Source: Enterobacteriaceae endosymbiont of Donacia sparganii (GTDB taxonomy: Bacteria > Pseudomonadota > Gammaproteobacteria > Enterobacterales > Enterobacteriaceae). From it: a stretch of DNA of 64,000 nt. The notes under the pieces are model-generated. The model saw only the letters and a program-made list of their open reading frames with translations. It ran no database searches and was not told the origin of the DNA. A program made the position numbers and the translations under genes. Location of the stretch: positions 358,860 through 422,859 of the forward strand of contig NZ_CP046196.1 in assembly GCF_012569045.1 (NCBI RefSeq). Direction: 5' to 3'. Below are positions 41,628 to 51,948 of the stretch, piece by piece. Positions within the stretch are counted from its first letter, which is position 1; every line of letters begins with the position of its first letter.

Positions 41628-42494
41628 ATGAAAAAGAAAATAATTTTAATAGATGGATCATTTTACCTGTATCGTGCTTATTATGCTTTACCTAATTTAA
41701 TTAATAATAAAGGATACCCTACAGGGGCAATATATGGTTTTATTAATATGTTTAATAAAATTATAAAAATGAATATAAATAGTTATTTTTTAATCATATT
41801 TGATGCTAAAGGAATATCTTTTAGAAAGAAAATTTTTAGTAAATATAAATCAACAAGAATAAATATGCCTGTGAATTTAATTATACAAATTAAACCTTTA
41901 TTTAAAATTATACAGGCAATGGGATATAATGTTATATCAATAAAAAATATAGAAGCAGATGATATAATTGGCACTTTATCATTACAAGCAGAAAAAAAAA
42001 ATTATTTTGTTTTTATTTTCAGTATAGATAAAGATATAGCTCAATTAGTTACTCAAAATATTAAAATAGTAAATCCTATTAACTATTCTATTTCTGGGCC
42101 GAAAGAAATATATAAAAAATATGGAGTATACCCGAAATTTATTAGTGATTTATTAGCACTAAGCGGTGATCCCATAGATAATATTCCTGGAGTTCCAGGA
42201 ATAGGAAATAGAATAGGCCAAAATTTAATAAATAAATTAGGTGATTTAAAATATATTTATAAAAATATAAATTATATTGATAATATTAATTTTAGAGGAG
42301 GAAATAATATAAAAAAAAAACTTCTAAAATATAAAAAATTAGTTTTTTTATATCATAAACTAACAAAAATTAAAACTAATATTTTAATCAATATAGATAA
42401 TTTAAATTTAAAAATGAAAACACAAAAAAAAAATTTAAAATACTTATTTAAATTATATAAATTTAATAAATGGATAAAGAATTTTCATTGTTAA
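41628..42494 (+). CDS. polA: DNA polymerase I reduced to its 5'-3' exonuclease domain
   Basis: 288 aa, against 928 in E. coli. Only the N-terminal 5' nuclease is present: DGSFYLYRAYYALP at the start, EADDIIGTL, SIDKDIAQLV and GDPIDNIPGVPGIG hold most of the metal-binding acids. The proofreading and polymerase domains are absent and no remnant is recognisable in the 302 nt downstream. It probably removes RNA primers and flaps, as the independent 5' nuclease of other symbionts does. The E. coli motif TGDKD is SIDKD here. Confidence 0.93.
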   Translation: MKKKIILIDGSFYLYRAYYALPNLINNKGYPTGAIYGFINMFNKIIKMNINSYFLIIFDAKGISFRKKIFSKYKSTRINMPVNLIIQIKPLFKIIQAMGYNVISIKNIEADDIIGTLSLQAEKKNYFVFIFSIDKDIAQLVTQNIKIVNPINYSISGPKEIYKKYGVYPKFISDLLALSGDPIDNIPGVPGIGNRIGQNLINKLGDLKYIYKNINYIDNINFRGGNNIKKKLLKYKKLVFLYHKLTKIKTNILINIDNLNLKMKTQKKNLKYLFKLYKFNKWIKNFHC

Positions 42495-42796
42495 TTAGAT
42501 ATTTTAAAAAAAAATAATTAATAAAAAATTTTTATTTTTTAAAAAAATTTAATATATAAAATAAACTAAAAAATTTATATAAATAAAATTTTTTATTAAA
42601 ATAAAAAACTATCTATATTTAAATCCTAATAGAATAATATAATAATTATAAAAATTATATTTAAAATATTAAAATTTAAATTAATTATATTATAATAATT
42701 AATTATTTTTTATATAATAAAATTAATTTTTTAATATAAAATATTAATAAAAAATTTAAATAATTAAAAATTATATTTTATTAGGATTTATTTTTT
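42495..42796. other. Gene-free gap between polA and typA
   Basis: 302 nt of nearly pure A/T. I see no reading frame, tRNA or clear hairpin with a T-run. In E. coli the Spot 42 RNA gene (spf) lies downstream of polA; nothing resembling it is seen. The only recognisable signal is AGGA at the 3' end, the typA ribosome binding site. It may hold the typA promoter and the eroded rest of polA. Confidence 0.5.
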
Positions 42797-44632
42797 ATGA
42801 AAAAAGTACGTAATATAGCTATTGTCGCTCATATAGATCATGGAAAAACTACACTAATAGATAGATTATTACAAGAATCTAATAATTTTAAAAGTATTAA
42901 AAATTCTTTTAAAAATCAAAATAATATAAATAGAATAATGGATAGTAATGAATTAGAAAAGGAAAAAGGAATAACTATTTTTTCAAAAAATACATCTATT
43001 TTTTGGAAAGATTATAAAATTAATATAATTGATACTCCAGGACATGCTGATTTTGGTGCAGAGGTAGAACGTATTTTATCAATGGTAGATTCTGTTTTAT
43101 TATTAGTTGATGCTGTTGAAGGACCTATGCCTCAAACTAGATTTGTTACGTTAAAAGCTTTTGCCTATAAATTAAAACCTATTGTTATAATAAATAAAAT
43201 AGATAGAAAATTTATTAGACCAGATTGGGTTATTAACAAAATATTTGATTTATTTGTTAATTTAAACGCTTCTGATGAACAACTTGATTTTCCGATAATA
43301 TATACATCTGCTCTTAAAGGAACTTCTGGATATAATATAAATGAAATGAAAAATAATATGAATATCTTATATGAAACAATTATTAATCACGTTCCTTGTC
43401 CAAAGGGAGATATTAATAAACCATTTCAAATGCAAATATCTCAAATAGAATATAATAATTATATTGGAAATATTTGTATTGGTTTAATAAAAAGAGGAAA
43501 AATTAAAATAAATCAATATGTAACTTTTATTAAACATAATAAAATATTTAAAAAAGCTAAAATTTTATATATTATATTTAATATAGGTTTAAAAATTACA
43601 TATGCTAATACAGCTAAAACAGGAGATATTATTGGAATTGCTGGTACAGGATTTGAAAAAATAAATATTTCTGATACAGTTTGTGATATTAATCACTATT
43701 CCCCCTTACCTCTATTAATTATAGAAAAGCCTAAAATTAGTATGTTATTTCATGTAAATAATTCTCCATTTACAGGTATGGAAGGTAAACATATTACATC
43801 TAATAAAATATTTGATAGAATTAATAAAGAATGTTTTCATGATGTTGCTTTACAAATTAAAAAAACTAAAAATAATAATATTTTTCATGTTTCTGGTAGA
43901 GGAGAATTACATTTAGTTATTTTGATAGAAAATATGAGAAAAGAAGGATTTGAATTATTAGTATCTAAACCTCAAGTTATATCTAGAATTATTAATGGAA
44001 AAAAACAAGAACCATTTGAAATATTAACTTTAGATTTTGAAAAAAACAAAAAAGGCAATATAATACAATTAATTAGTAAAAGGAAAGCAATTATAAATAA
44101 TATTACTTTAGATGATTCTAATAATAGAATAATAATTGAAGCAGTTATTTCAAGTAAAGGTTTAATTGGTCTTAGAAATGAATTTATAAATATAACATCA
44201 GGTACTGGAATAATAAATTCTTCTTTTAGTCATTATGATGTAAATAATTATAATATAATTGGAGAAAGAAATAATGGTGTTTTAATTTCAAATAAAGAAG
44301 GTTATGCAGTTGCATTTTCTTTATATAATTTACAACCTAGAGGTAAATTATTTATTAATCCAGGAGAAAAAATATATGAAGGACAAATTATTGGAATACA
44401 TAATAAACCTGATGATCTTGTTGTAAATTGCTTAATTAATAAAAAATTAACTAATATGAGAGCTTCAGGAAACGATAATTCTATTAATTTAATTTCTGTT
44501 AAAAAGATGTCATTAGAAGAAGCAATAAATTTTATTAATAATGATGAATTAGTAGAAATTACTCCGAAATCAATTCGTATTAGAAAAAAATATTTAACAA
44601 AATCCCAGCGTAAATTAAAACAAAAAATATAA
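42797..44632 (+). CDS. typA: Ribosome-associated GTPase TypA/BipA
   Basis: 611 aa (E. coli BipA 607). Translational GTPase of the EF-G type involved in 50S subunit assembly at low temperature or stress. The G motifs [32 protein letters not shown] and NKIDR are intact. The C-terminal domain specific to BipA ends with the lysine-rich SIRIRKKYL and is complete. Preceded by TTAGGA about 10 nt from the ATG. Confidence 0.95.
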   Translation: MKKVRNIAIVAHIDHGKTTLIDRLLQESNNFKSIKNSFKNQNNINRIMDSNELEKEKGITIFSKNTSIFWKDYKINIIDTPGHADFGAEVERILSMVDSVLLLVDAVEGPMPQTRFVTLKAFAYKLKPIVIINKIDRKFIRPDWVINKIFDLFVNLNASDEQLDFPIIYTSALKGTSGYNINEMKNNMNILYETIINHVPCPKGDINKPFQMQISQIEYNNYIGNICIGLIKRGKIKINQYVTFIKHNKIFKKAKILYIIFNIGLKITYANTAKTGDIIGIAGTGFEKINISDTVCDINHYSPLPLLIIEKPKISMLFHVNNSPFTGMEGKHITSNKIFDRINKECFHDVALQIKKTKNNNIFHVSGRGELHLVILIENMRKEGFELLVSKPQVISRIINGKKQEPFEILTLDFEKNKKGNIIQLISKRKAIINNITLDDSNNRIIIEAVISSKGLIGLRNEFINITSGTGIINSSFSHYDVNNYNIIGERNNGVLISNKEGYAVAFSLYNLQPRGKLFINPGEKIYEGQIIGIHNKPDDLVVNCLINKKLTNMRASGNDNSINLISVKKMSLEEAINFINNDELVEITPKSIRIRKKYLTKSQRKLKQKI

Positions 44633-44680
44633 AAATTTAATTTAAAATATTTTATATAATTTTATTTTTAAAATAATTAT

Positions 44681-45041
44681 TGGAGCTGGGGGGATTTGAA
44701 CCCCCGTCCAAAATTATTACACTTTCAGAACTACATGTTTAGTTTTATCTTATAAAATTCATTAATATAAACTGATAAAACAAAGTTATATATTATATAT
44801 TCTAATATACTACTTTAGTATATTTATCTTAGATTAATTTATATACGATCTCTTTTATTTATGACCTATTTACTTTTCATCAAAGAGAAAATAATAAGTA
44901 ATAGGGCTCCTACAGTTTTTTATGCTGCTAAAGCGTAATTTTGATTATTTGCAACTATTTTATACGGTTTTTTTACAAGGCCTACCGTACCTTGACATGC
45001 TCTTAGAGTTTTATAACTTTGTCAAATCCATAATCAGCCCC
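44681..45041 (-). ncRNA. ssrA: Transfer-messenger RNA
   Basis: Read on the minus strand it starts GGGGCTGATTATGGATTTGAC and ends CCCCCCAGCTCCA, the tRNA-like halves of tmRNA including the G3-U pair. The resume site and tag frame (44920-44952) read GCA AAT AAT CAA AAT TAC GCT TTA GCA GCA TAA, giving the tag ANNQNYALAA. E. coli has ANDENYALAA. The CCA end is not encoded. The gene starts 9 nt after the smpB stop, on the same strand. Confidence 0.97.
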
Positions 45042-45050
45042 AGTAAAATT

Positions 45051-45507
45051 TTAAATATCTTTTTTTAAAAAACGTTTTTTATTAATATTCCATTCTTTAT
45101 TTTTTAAAATATTTCTTTTATCGTATTTTTTTTTACCTTTAACAATAGCAATTTTTAATTTACACCAAGATTTTTTCCAAAATAAACCAAGTACGACAAC
45201 TGTAAAGTTTTTTAAATTTATATAATTTTTTAATAATTCTATTTCTTTTTTTTTTAATAATAATTGTTTTTTTCTGTTAATATCACATTGAATGTGATTA
45301 CAAATTGTTTCTAAAGGATTAATTTTTAAATTAAAAACATAAACATTATTATATAAAATACTTATGTAACTATTAATAATTGCTACTCTATTTAATCTTA
45401 AAGATTTTACTTCCCAACCTTTTAATATAATACCTGCATTTATTTTTTCTTTAATAAAAAAATCATAAAAAATTTTTTTATTAAGAATAATATATTTTTT
45501 TTTCCAT
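45051..45507 (-). pseudogene. smpB: SsrA-binding protein SmpB, frameshifted at its start in poly(A)
   Basis: Partner of tmRNA. A continuous frame of about 148 codons encodes SmpB (ILNKKIFYDFFI, GWEVKSLR, FWKKSWCKLKIAIVKGKK, KEWNINK) but has no ATG of its own; a TAA lies just before it in frame. The only suitable ATG (45505-45507) is one frame off, separated by an A9 run (T9 at 45495-45503 on the plus strand). Removing one A fuses them into a 151-aa protein (E. coli 160). Expression could rely on slippage at the A run or on an ATT start codon. The rest looks functional. Confidence 0.88.
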
Positions 45508-45827
45508 TATAAAAAATTTTATTATTAAATATTATTAATTATAATAAATATATTTATTAAAATCAATATATATATTTAATTTAATAAAATATATATTTTT
45601 TATTTAAAATATATTTATAATTTTCATATAAAAGAATTTTTATTTAATAAAATAATAAGTAAATATAAATAATTTTATTAATTTAATTATTAATATTTGA
45701 TAAATATTTAATAAAAATTTAATAATTTTTTTTTAATATTTATTATTATAAAAAATAATATATATTATTATCTACAATAAATATTTATTTTTAAAATCTA
45801 TATAAAAAATTTATATAAGGATAACAT
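45508..45827. promoter_or_regulatory. Gene-free divergent region between smpB and grpE
   Basis: 320 nt of A/T-rich DNA between two divergent genes, so it should hold both promoters. A possible sigma-70 pair for grpE is TTGATA at 45697-45702 and TAATAA at 45720-45725 with a 17-nt spacer; such matches are frequent by chance here. I see no sigma-32 heat-shock element. A good Shine-Dalgarno AAGGA (45817-45821) precedes the grpE ATG. No reading frame or RNA gene recognised. Confidence 0.35.
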
Positions 45828-46481
45828 ATGAAAAATAATCAATTATTAAATGATATACAAGAAAATAATATAGAAAAAAAAAAAAATAATGATAAATTAA
45901 ATGATATAAATTTAAATAATAATGTAAAAGATAAAAAATTTATTAATGAATGTGAAACAAAAAATACAATTAAGTTTCTTAAAAAAGAAAATAATAATTA
46001 TAAACTTGAAATTATTGAACTTAAAAATAAAATTAAAAAAAAAAAAGATGATTTATGGGATTTAAAATTACGTTCTCAATCTGAAATTGAAAATATAAGA
46101 CGTAGAGCTGCATTAGATATAGAAAAAGCTTATAAATTTTCATTAGAAAAATTTATTCATGAATTATTACCAGTAATAGATAATTTAGAAAGAGCTATAG
46201 AACTAAAAGTAAAAGAACAAAATCCTCTTAAATTATCTATTATAGAAGGAATTAAATTAACTTTAAAATCATTATTAGTTTTAATTAAAAAATTTGGTGT
46301 TAGTATTATAAATGAAACTAATGTACCTTTTGATCCATCTAAACATCAAGCAATGTCTATTCTAGAGTCCAATATAATTAAAGAAAATTATATTATAGAA
46401 ATTTTACAAAAAGGATATTTACTTAATAAAAGATTATTAAGACCAGCTATGGTTATAGTAGCTAAAATAAAAAAAATTTAA
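45828..46481 (+). CDS. grpE: Nucleotide exchange factor GrpE
   Basis: 217 aa (E. coli 197). Releases ADP from DnaK. The first ~60 residues are a low-complexity Asn/Lys/Asp segment. Then comes the long coiled-coil helix (SQSEIENIRRRAALDIEKA), the four-helix bundle part (ELLPVIDNLERAIE) and the C-terminal beta domain (FDPSKHQAMSI, KGYLLNKRLLRPAMVIV). Two long A runs are in frame: A13 at 45874-45886 and A12 at 46035-46046. In E. coli grpE is in the same neighbourhood as smpB-ssrA. Confidence 0.94.
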   Translation: MKNNQLLNDIQENNIEKKKNNDKLNDINLNNNVKDKKFINECETKNTIKFLKKENNNYKLEIIELKNKIKKKKDDLWDLKLRSQSEIENIRRRAALDIEKAYKFSLEKFIHELLPVIDNLERAIELKVKEQNPLKLSIIEGIKLTLKSLLVLIKKFGVSIINETNVPFDPSKHQAMSILESNIIKENYIIEILQKGYLLNKRLLRPAMVIVAKIKKI

Positions 46482-46502
46482 AATATTAATTAAAATTAAT
46501 TT

Positions 46503-46563
46503 TAATAATATGTTTATGTATTATAAAATAATAATAAACATATTATTATATATATATTTTTTT
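46503..46563 (+). terminator. Rho-independent terminator after grpE
   Basis: A 15-bp stem, left arm 46503-46517 (TAATAATATGTTTAT) and right arm 46534-46548, is perfectly complementary and is followed within 8 nt by a run of seven T (46557-46563). It lies 22 nt after the grpE stop and before the rpmB ribosome binding site, so grpE and rpmBG are probably separate units. Confidence 0.7.
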
Positions 46564-46591
46564 AAAATTTTATAAATATAAGGAATTATAA

Positions 46592-46810
46592 ATGACTAAA
46601 ATCTGTCAAATAACAGGTAAAAAAACTATAAAAGGTAATAATCGTTCTCATGCAATGAATGCAACTAAAAGAAAATTTTCACCAAATATTCATTATCATA
46701 AATTTTGGTTACAAAAAGAAAAAAAATTTATAACTATAAGAACATCTACAAAAGGAATGAGATTAATAAATAAAAAAGGAATAGAAAATATTTCTTTAAA
46801 TAAAAAATAA
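46592..46810 (+). CDS. rpmB: 50S ribosomal protein L28
   Basis: 72 aa (E. coli 78). Starts [11 protein letters not shown] and has [28 protein letters not shown] and [11 protein letters not shown], the L28 pattern. The C-terminus is a few residues shorter. An AAGGA element lies about 8 nt before the ATG. Paired with rpmG 19 nt downstream, as in E. coli. Confidence 0.96.
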   Translation: MTKICQITGKKTIKGNNRSHAMNATKRKFSPNIHYHKFWLQKEKKFITIRTSTKGMRLINKKGIENISLNKK

Positions 46811-46829
46811 TAAATAATGGTATAATATT

Positions 46830-46994
46830 ATGGCAAAAAAAAAACGTATTATAATTAAATTAGTATCATCAGCTAAAACTGGTCATTTTTATACTATTAC
46901 TAAAAATAAAAAAAATATAAAAAAATTAGAAATTAAAAAATTTGATCCTTTTTTAAGAAAACATGTTATATATAATGAAAAAAAAATAAAATAA
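46830..46994 (+). CDS. rpmG: 50S ribosomal protein L33
   Basis: 54 aa (E. coli 55). Translation gives [20 protein letters not shown], then [25 protein letters not shown] and ends EKKIK, matching L33 along its length. Codons 2-5 contain an A10 run (46835-46844) which is in frame. No zinc cysteines, as in the E. coli form. Second gene of the rpmBG operon; mutM, which follows in E. coli, is absent. Confidence 0.95.
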   Translation: MAKKKRIIIKLVSSAKTGHFYTITKNKKNIKKLEIKKFDPFLRKHVIYNEKKIK

Positions 46995-47032
46995 AAATAT
47001 TTTTAGTTAATTTAATTGTAAATTAATATATT

Positions 47033-47083
47033 AATCAATAATGTTCCTTTTATTAAATAAATAGATCATTATTGATTATTTTT
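47033..47083. terminator. Terminator between rpmG and rpmE
   Basis: Arms AATCAATAATG (47033-47043) and CATTATTGATT (47067-47077) are perfect 11-bp complements with a 23-nt loop, followed on the plus strand by ATTTTTA. The genes on either side are convergent, so it may serve both. Confidence 0.6.
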
Positions 47084-47118
47084 AATAAAAAATTTAGATT
47101 TTTTAAAATAAAAAAAAT

Positions 47119-47340
47119 TTATTCAAATATTTTAGAATTTTTAAATCTTTTTTTAAATTGTTCAACACGTCCTTTAGTATCTGTTATTTTTTGTTTACCT
47201 GTATAAAAAGGATGACATATATTACAAACATCTAAATTTAATTCTTTATTATTTTTTAAAGTTGATCTAGTATTAATAATATTACCACAAGAACATTTAA
47301 AAGTAATTTTATTAAATTGAGGATGAATATTTTTTTTCAT
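47119..47340 (-). CDS. rpmE: 50S ribosomal protein L31
   Basis: 73 aa (E. coli 70). Zinc-containing (C+) form: CSCGN near residue 16 and [14 protein letters not shown] near 38, with RVEQFKKRF at the end. Divergent from priA, the same arrangement as in E. coli. The 113-nt space between them should hold both promoters. Confidence 0.96.
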   Translation of the reverse strand: MKKNIHPQFNKITFKCSCGNIINTRSTLKNNKELNLDVCNICHPFYTGKQKITDTKGRVEQFKKRFKNSKIFE

Positions 47341-47453
47341 GAAATTACCAATAATATATTTTATATTAAAAAATTTATTTATTTTTATATTTTATAAATA
47401 TATTTTTTTATTACAAGAGAATTTTTTATAAAAAAGATAAAAATTTTAAAATT

Positions 47454-49499
47454 ATGAAAATCATTAAAGTAGCACTTAATAATTCTATTATATATAATAC
47501 ATTTGATTATTTATTACCTAAAAATATGTTTGTTTCTATTGGTAATAGAGTAATTATACCTATAAAAAAAAAACATTATATAGGTATAGTGGTAGAAATT
47601 AATAATTCTTCAAAAATAGCTATAAATAAATTAAAATTTTTATCTAAAATTTTAGATAAAAATTCACTTTTTAATTTTTTAATTTGGAATTTTGCAAAAA
47701 AAATTTCTCAATATTATAAATATCCTATTGGATCTATTTTATTTCAAATATTACCAATATTTTTAAGAAAAAAGAATAAATATATAATAAATTTAATAAG
47801 TAATATACAATTAAAAAAAATAAATTTCTCTAATAATATTAAAATATTAAAATTATATAATTTACAAAACATAAAAAAAGATAATTTTTCTTATGAAAAA
47901 GATAGAAATAATATTTTAGAATTTTTAAATAAAAGATATTTTCAAAAAAAATTTTTTGTTTGGATTACACAAGATAATATTATTATGCTTGAAAAAATTA
48001 ATATTTATTTAAAAATTATAAAAATAATTATATCACAAAAAAAACAAATACTAATAATAGTACCTCAAAAATATTTTTTTATAAATTTATATCAATATTT
48101 TATATCTAAATTAGATATTTTAATTTGTTTATTATATTCAAATTTTACGGATCAAAAAAAATTATTGATATGGGAAAATATTAAAAAAGGTAAAATTTCA
48201 ATTATTATTGGTACAAAATTTACTATTTTTACTCAATTTTCAAAATTAGGATTAATTATATTAACTGAAGAACATGATTTTATATATAAAAAAACAAATA
48301 TATCCAGATATAATATTAGAGATATTGCTATTTTAAGAGCAAAGATAGAAAATATTCCTATAATATTAAGTTCTAAAACATTAAGTTTAGAAACATTACA
48401 TAATATTAATACTGGAAAATTTAAATTTTTATTACAAAATAATAAAAAAATATTATATAAAAAATTTTTTAAATTTATAATTTTGGATATAAATAAAGAA
48501 ATACTAAAATTACAAATATTTTCTAAAATTTTAATAAAAATGATGAAAATATGTATTCAAAATAATGAACAAATTATTATATATTATAAATATAAAGGAT
48601 ATTCAACATTAATTTTATGTAATTTTTGTCAAAAAATTTTAAAATGTAAAAATTGTAGTAAAAATTTTATTTTTTATAAAAAAACATGGAAATTATATTG
48701 TAAATATTGTAAAAAAAGTATTAATATGTTAAATTTTTGTCCATTATGTAAAAAAAATTTTTTTATCCCTATAGGAATAGGAATAGAACAATTAATTGAG
48801 TTATTAAATAAATTATTTCCTAAAATATTAATTTTAGATCTGAATAATAAAAATTTTTTAACAAAAATTATATTAATTAAAAATAATAAACCATTAATAA
48901 TAATTACTTCTCAAATTTTATATAAACAATATTTTTCTTTTTTAATAAATAGTTTAATTATTTTTTTAAATGTAGATAATATTTTTTTTTCTAAAAATTT
49001 TCGAGCAACAGAATATTTTTCTCAATATATTTTTAATATATTAAATAATCATTTAAATAATAAAAAAAAAACCGTTATTATTCAAACATATTATCCACAT
49101 AATGAAATTTTTAAAAAAATATTTAAAGAATATAATACATATTTTGATATTACAAATTTTATTTTAAAAGAAAGAAAAATAATGTTATTACCTCCTTTTA
49201 CTCATCATATTATGATAGTTATAGAATCTCATAATAAAAAAATTTTATTAAATTTTTTAAATATATTAAAAAAAAAATTAATATCTAAATATATAAATGA
49301 AAAAAATTTTTTAATTATTGGCCCTTTATCTTTAATACAATATAAAAGAAAAGGATTATTTAGAAAACAAATTATTTTACAACATATTTTAAAAATAAAA
49401 TTACAATTTATTATAAAATATATTTTTACTTTTATAAAAAAAATTACAAATTTTAATAAAATTAAATTAATAATTAATGTTGATCCAATAGAACTATAA
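47454..49499 (+). CDS. priA: Primosomal protein PriA with degenerate helicase motifs
   Basis: 681 aa (E. coli 732). Recognisable along its length: N-terminal DNA-binding domain ([17 protein letters not shown]), zinc insert with eight cysteines at 389, 392, 398, 401, 416, 419, 429 and 432 (same spacing as E. coli), and C-terminal LLPPFTHH and NVDPIEL. The motor is gone: Walker A GVTGSGKTE is replaced by ITQDNIIML (171-179), DEEH by TEEH (271-274), GSATPALETL by [10 protein letters not shown], and the motif V and VI sequences AKGHHFP and GRAGRAG are unrecognisable. Open frame retained, so a non-ATPase role is likely. Confidence 0.9.
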   Translation: MKIIKVALNNSIIYNTFDYLLPKNMFVSIGNRVIIPIKKKHYIGIVVEINNSSKIAINKLKFLSKILDKNSLFNFLIWNFAKKISQYYKYPIGSILFQILPIFLRKKNKYIINLISNIQLKKINFSNNIKILKLYNLQNIKKDNFSYEKDRNNILEFLNKRYFQKKFFVWITQDNIIMLEKINIYLKIIKIIISQKKQILIIVPQKYFFINLYQYFISKLDILICLLYSNFTDQKKLLIWENIKKGKISIIIGTKFTIFTQFSKLGLIILTEEHDFIYKKTNISRYNIRDIAILRAKIENIPIILSSKTLSLETLHNINTGKFKFLLQNNKKILYKKFFKFIILDINKEILKLQIFSKILIKMMKICIQNNEQIIIYYKYKGYSTLILCNFCQKILKCKNCSKNFIFYKKTWKLYCKYCKKSINMLNFCPLCKKNFFIPIGIGIEQLIELLNKLFPKILILDLNNKNFLTKIILIKNNKPLIIITSQILYKQYFSFLINSLIIFLNVDNIFFSKNFRATEYFSQYIFNILNNHLNNKKKTVIIQTYYPHNEIFKKIFKEYNTYFDITNFILKERKIMLLPPFTHHIMIVIESHNKKILLNFLNILKKKLISKYINEKNFLIIGPLSLIQYKRKGLFRKQIILQHILKIKLQFIIKYIFTFIKKITNFNKIKLIINVDPIEL

Positions 49500-49551
49500 A
49501 TTTAAAAATAAAGTACTTAAATATGTTATTCAAAATATGGTATATAATTCT

Positions 49552-51432
49552 ATGTATAATTTTAATAAATTTGATATAATAGTTATAGGTGGAGGTCATG
49601 CTGGTACAGAAGCTGCTATAGCTAGTGCTAAAATGAAAAAAAAAACTCTTTTAATTACAAATAACATAGATACAATAGGACAAATGTCTTGTAATCCTGC
49701 AATAGGAGGTATTGGAAAAAGTCATTTAGTAAAAGAAATAGATGCATTAAATGGAATAATGGCTACTGCAATTGATTATTCTGGAATTAATTTTAAAATA
49801 CTTAATAGAAGTAAAGGACCTGCTGTTAGATCTACAAGAGCTCAAGCGGATAGAGAATTATATAAATCTCAAATAAAAATTCTTTTAAATAAACAAAAAA
49901 ATTTATTTATTTTTCAACAAGAAGTAAAAAAAATTATAATTAAAAATTATAAAATAACAGGTATTGTTACTAAAAATAATGACATCATAAATACAAAAGT
50001 TGTAATTTTAACTACAGGAACTTTTTTAAATGGAAAAATTTATATTGGATTAAATAATAATTTTAATGGTGGAAGGATTAATGATTCTTCATCTATAGAA
50101 TTAGCTAATTTTTTAAATGAATTACCCTTAACTAAGGGTAGATTAAAAACAGGTACTCCTCCCCGTATTGATAAAAGAAGTATTAATTTTTCTAAATTAG
50201 AAATACAAAACAGTGATAATCCTTTACCTTATTTTTCTTTTATTGGTAATAATAAACAACATCCTAAACAATTACCTTGTCATATTACATACACTAATAA
50301 AAATACCCATCAAATAATAAAAAATAATATTATAAAAAGTCCTATATATAGTGGTTTATTAAAAAGTACAGGACCTAGATATTGTCCATCTATTGAAGAT
50401 AAAATTATTAAATTTCCTGATAAAAAACAACATCAAATTTTTTTAGAACCAGAAGGTATATTTAACTATGAAATTTATCCTAATGGAATTTCTACTAGTC
50501 TTCCATTTAATATACAACTCTTAATTATAAGATCTATTAAAGGTTTAGAAAATGCATATATTACAAGACCTGGATATGCTGTAGAATATGATTTTTATGA
50601 TCCTAGAGGCTTAAAACCAACAATGGAAAGTAAATTTATAAAAAAATTATTTTTTGCAGGACAAATTAACGGAACTACTGGTTATGAAGAAGCAGCTGCA
50701 CAAGGATTAATAGCAGGATTAAATGCATCTCTTTTAATTGATCATAAAGATACTTGGTATCCATCAAGAAATGAAGCATATATAGGAGTATTAGTAGATG
50801 ATTTATGCACTTTAGGTACAAAAGAACCATATCGTATGTTTACTTCAAGAGCAGAGTATAGATTACTTTTAAGAGAAAATAACGCAGATATGAGATTAAC
50901 AGAAATTGGACGTAAATTAGGTTTAATAGATAATTTTCGTTGGAAAAAATTTAATGAAAAATTAGAAAATATTGAAAAAGAATATCAAAAAATTAAAAAT
51001 TTTTATATTAATATTAATAATAAAATAAATATTAAAAAATTAAATTTTTTATTAAAAAATCCTATTAAAGAAAATATTAATGGAATTAATTTATTAAAAC
51101 GTTCTGAAATAAATTATATAGATTTACTAAAATTAAATATATTTAATTTTAAAATAAAAAATACAGAAATTATTGAATATATTGAAACAGAATTAAAATA
51201 TGAAGGATATATAAAAAGACAAGAAGAATATATAAAAAAAAGAAAAAAAAATGAAAATACATTAATTCCAATAGATATAAAATATTATAATATAAAAAGT
51301 TTATCACATGAAGCAATAGATAAATTTAATTTTCATAAACCTTATACTCTTGGACAAGCTTCTAGAATTCCAGGAATAACACCAGCGGATATTTCAATAC
51401 TTTTAATTTATTTATTAAAAAATAAAAAATAA
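49552..51432 (+). CDS. mnmG: tRNA uridine 5-carboxymethylaminomethyl modification enzyme MnmG
   Basis: About 626 aa (E. coli 629). With MnmE, modifies wobble U34 of several tRNAs; binds FAD through [12 protein letters not shown] near the N-terminus. Strongly conserved blocks: [56 protein letters not shown] and [20 protein letters not shown]. The ATG at 49552 fits E. coli (FD eight residues in); another lies 5 codons upstream. In E. coli rsmG and the atp operon follow; here a gap and nrdA follow. Confidence 0.96.
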   Translation: MYNFNKFDIIVIGGGHAGTEAAIASAKMKKKTLLITNNIDTIGQMSCNPAIGGIGKSHLVKEIDALNGIMATAIDYSGINFKILNRSKGPAVRSTRAQADRELYKSQIKILLNKQKNLFIFQQEVKKIIIKNYKITGIVTKNNDIINTKVVILTTGTFLNGKIYIGLNNNFNGGRINDSSSIELANFLNELPLTKGRLKTGTPPRIDKRSINFSKLEIQNSDNPLPYFSFIGNNKQHPKQLPCHITYTNKNTHQIIKNNIIKSPIYSGLLKSTGPRYCPSIEDKIIKFPDKKQHQIFLEPEGIFNYEIYPNGISTSLPFNIQLLIIRSIKGLENAYITRPGYAVEYDFYDPRGLKPTMESKFIKKLFFAGQINGTTGYEEAAAQGLIAGLNASLLIDHKDTWYPSRNEAYIGVLVDDLCTLGTKEPYRMFTSRAEYRLLLRENNADMRLTEIGRKLGLIDNFRWKKFNEKLENIEKEYQKIKNFYININNKINIKKLNFLLKNPIKENINGINLLKRSEINYIDLLKLNIFNFKIKNTEIIEYIETELKYEGYIKRQEEYIKKRKKNENTLIPIDIKYYNIKSLSHEAIDKFNFHKPYTLGQASRIPGITPADISILLIYLLKNKK

Positions 51433-51948
51433 TTTCTATATATAGAACATAATATATATATTTTATATAAAAATATTTTTTAAAAATATATTTTCTTTAA
51501 ATTTATTAAAAAAATTAAATTTTAAAATTAATAAAATTTCTATTAAATTTTTTATAAGTTAATTAATAGTATTAATAATATTTTTCTATAAATAAAAAAA
51601 TTATAAAAATTTATAATTTTAAATATAAATAATTTATCTATATCTAAATATAGATAGGAAAAATATTAAAAATAATAAATATCTTAATTATAAAATTAAT
51701 ATTTATTAAAAAATAAATTTAATATTTAAATATATATTATTCACAATAAATTAATAGATATTATTTAAGTAATTTTTTAAAATTTTATTATATAAATAAT
51801 ATTTTTATTATTATAAAATTTTTTGTTACTTTAATAAGTAATAATTAAATATTTTTATAAAATAAATTTTTAATTTCTAATCTATTAGATGTCTTAAATT
51901 TACTTAAAATATATTATTCCTATTTTTTATTTTTTAAAGGTATTATAT
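51433..51948. promoter_or_regulatory. 516-nt gene-free region upstream of nrdAB with symmetric elements and a DnaA box
   Basis: No reading frame or RNA gene recognised. Notable items: a perfect 14-nt palindrome TTCTATATATAGAA (51434-51447) just after mnmG; a 9-bp inverted repeat TATCTATAT / ATATAGATA with a 4-nt loop (51635-51656); and a DnaA-box match TTATTCACA (51737-51745), 204 nt before the nrdA ATG. AAAGG precedes nrdA. In E. coli nrdAB is regulated by DnaA and NrdR; whether these proteins act here cannot be told from the window. Confidence 0.4.

Noticed and set aside
42495-42796. Spot 42 RNA downstream of polA, as in E. coli
   Set aside because: No G/C-containing hairpins or similarity could be seen.
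49091-49099. Perfect DnaA box TTATCCACA inside priA
   Set aside because: It is coding (Tyr-Pro-His) and isolated, with no cluster of boxes or origin-like region.
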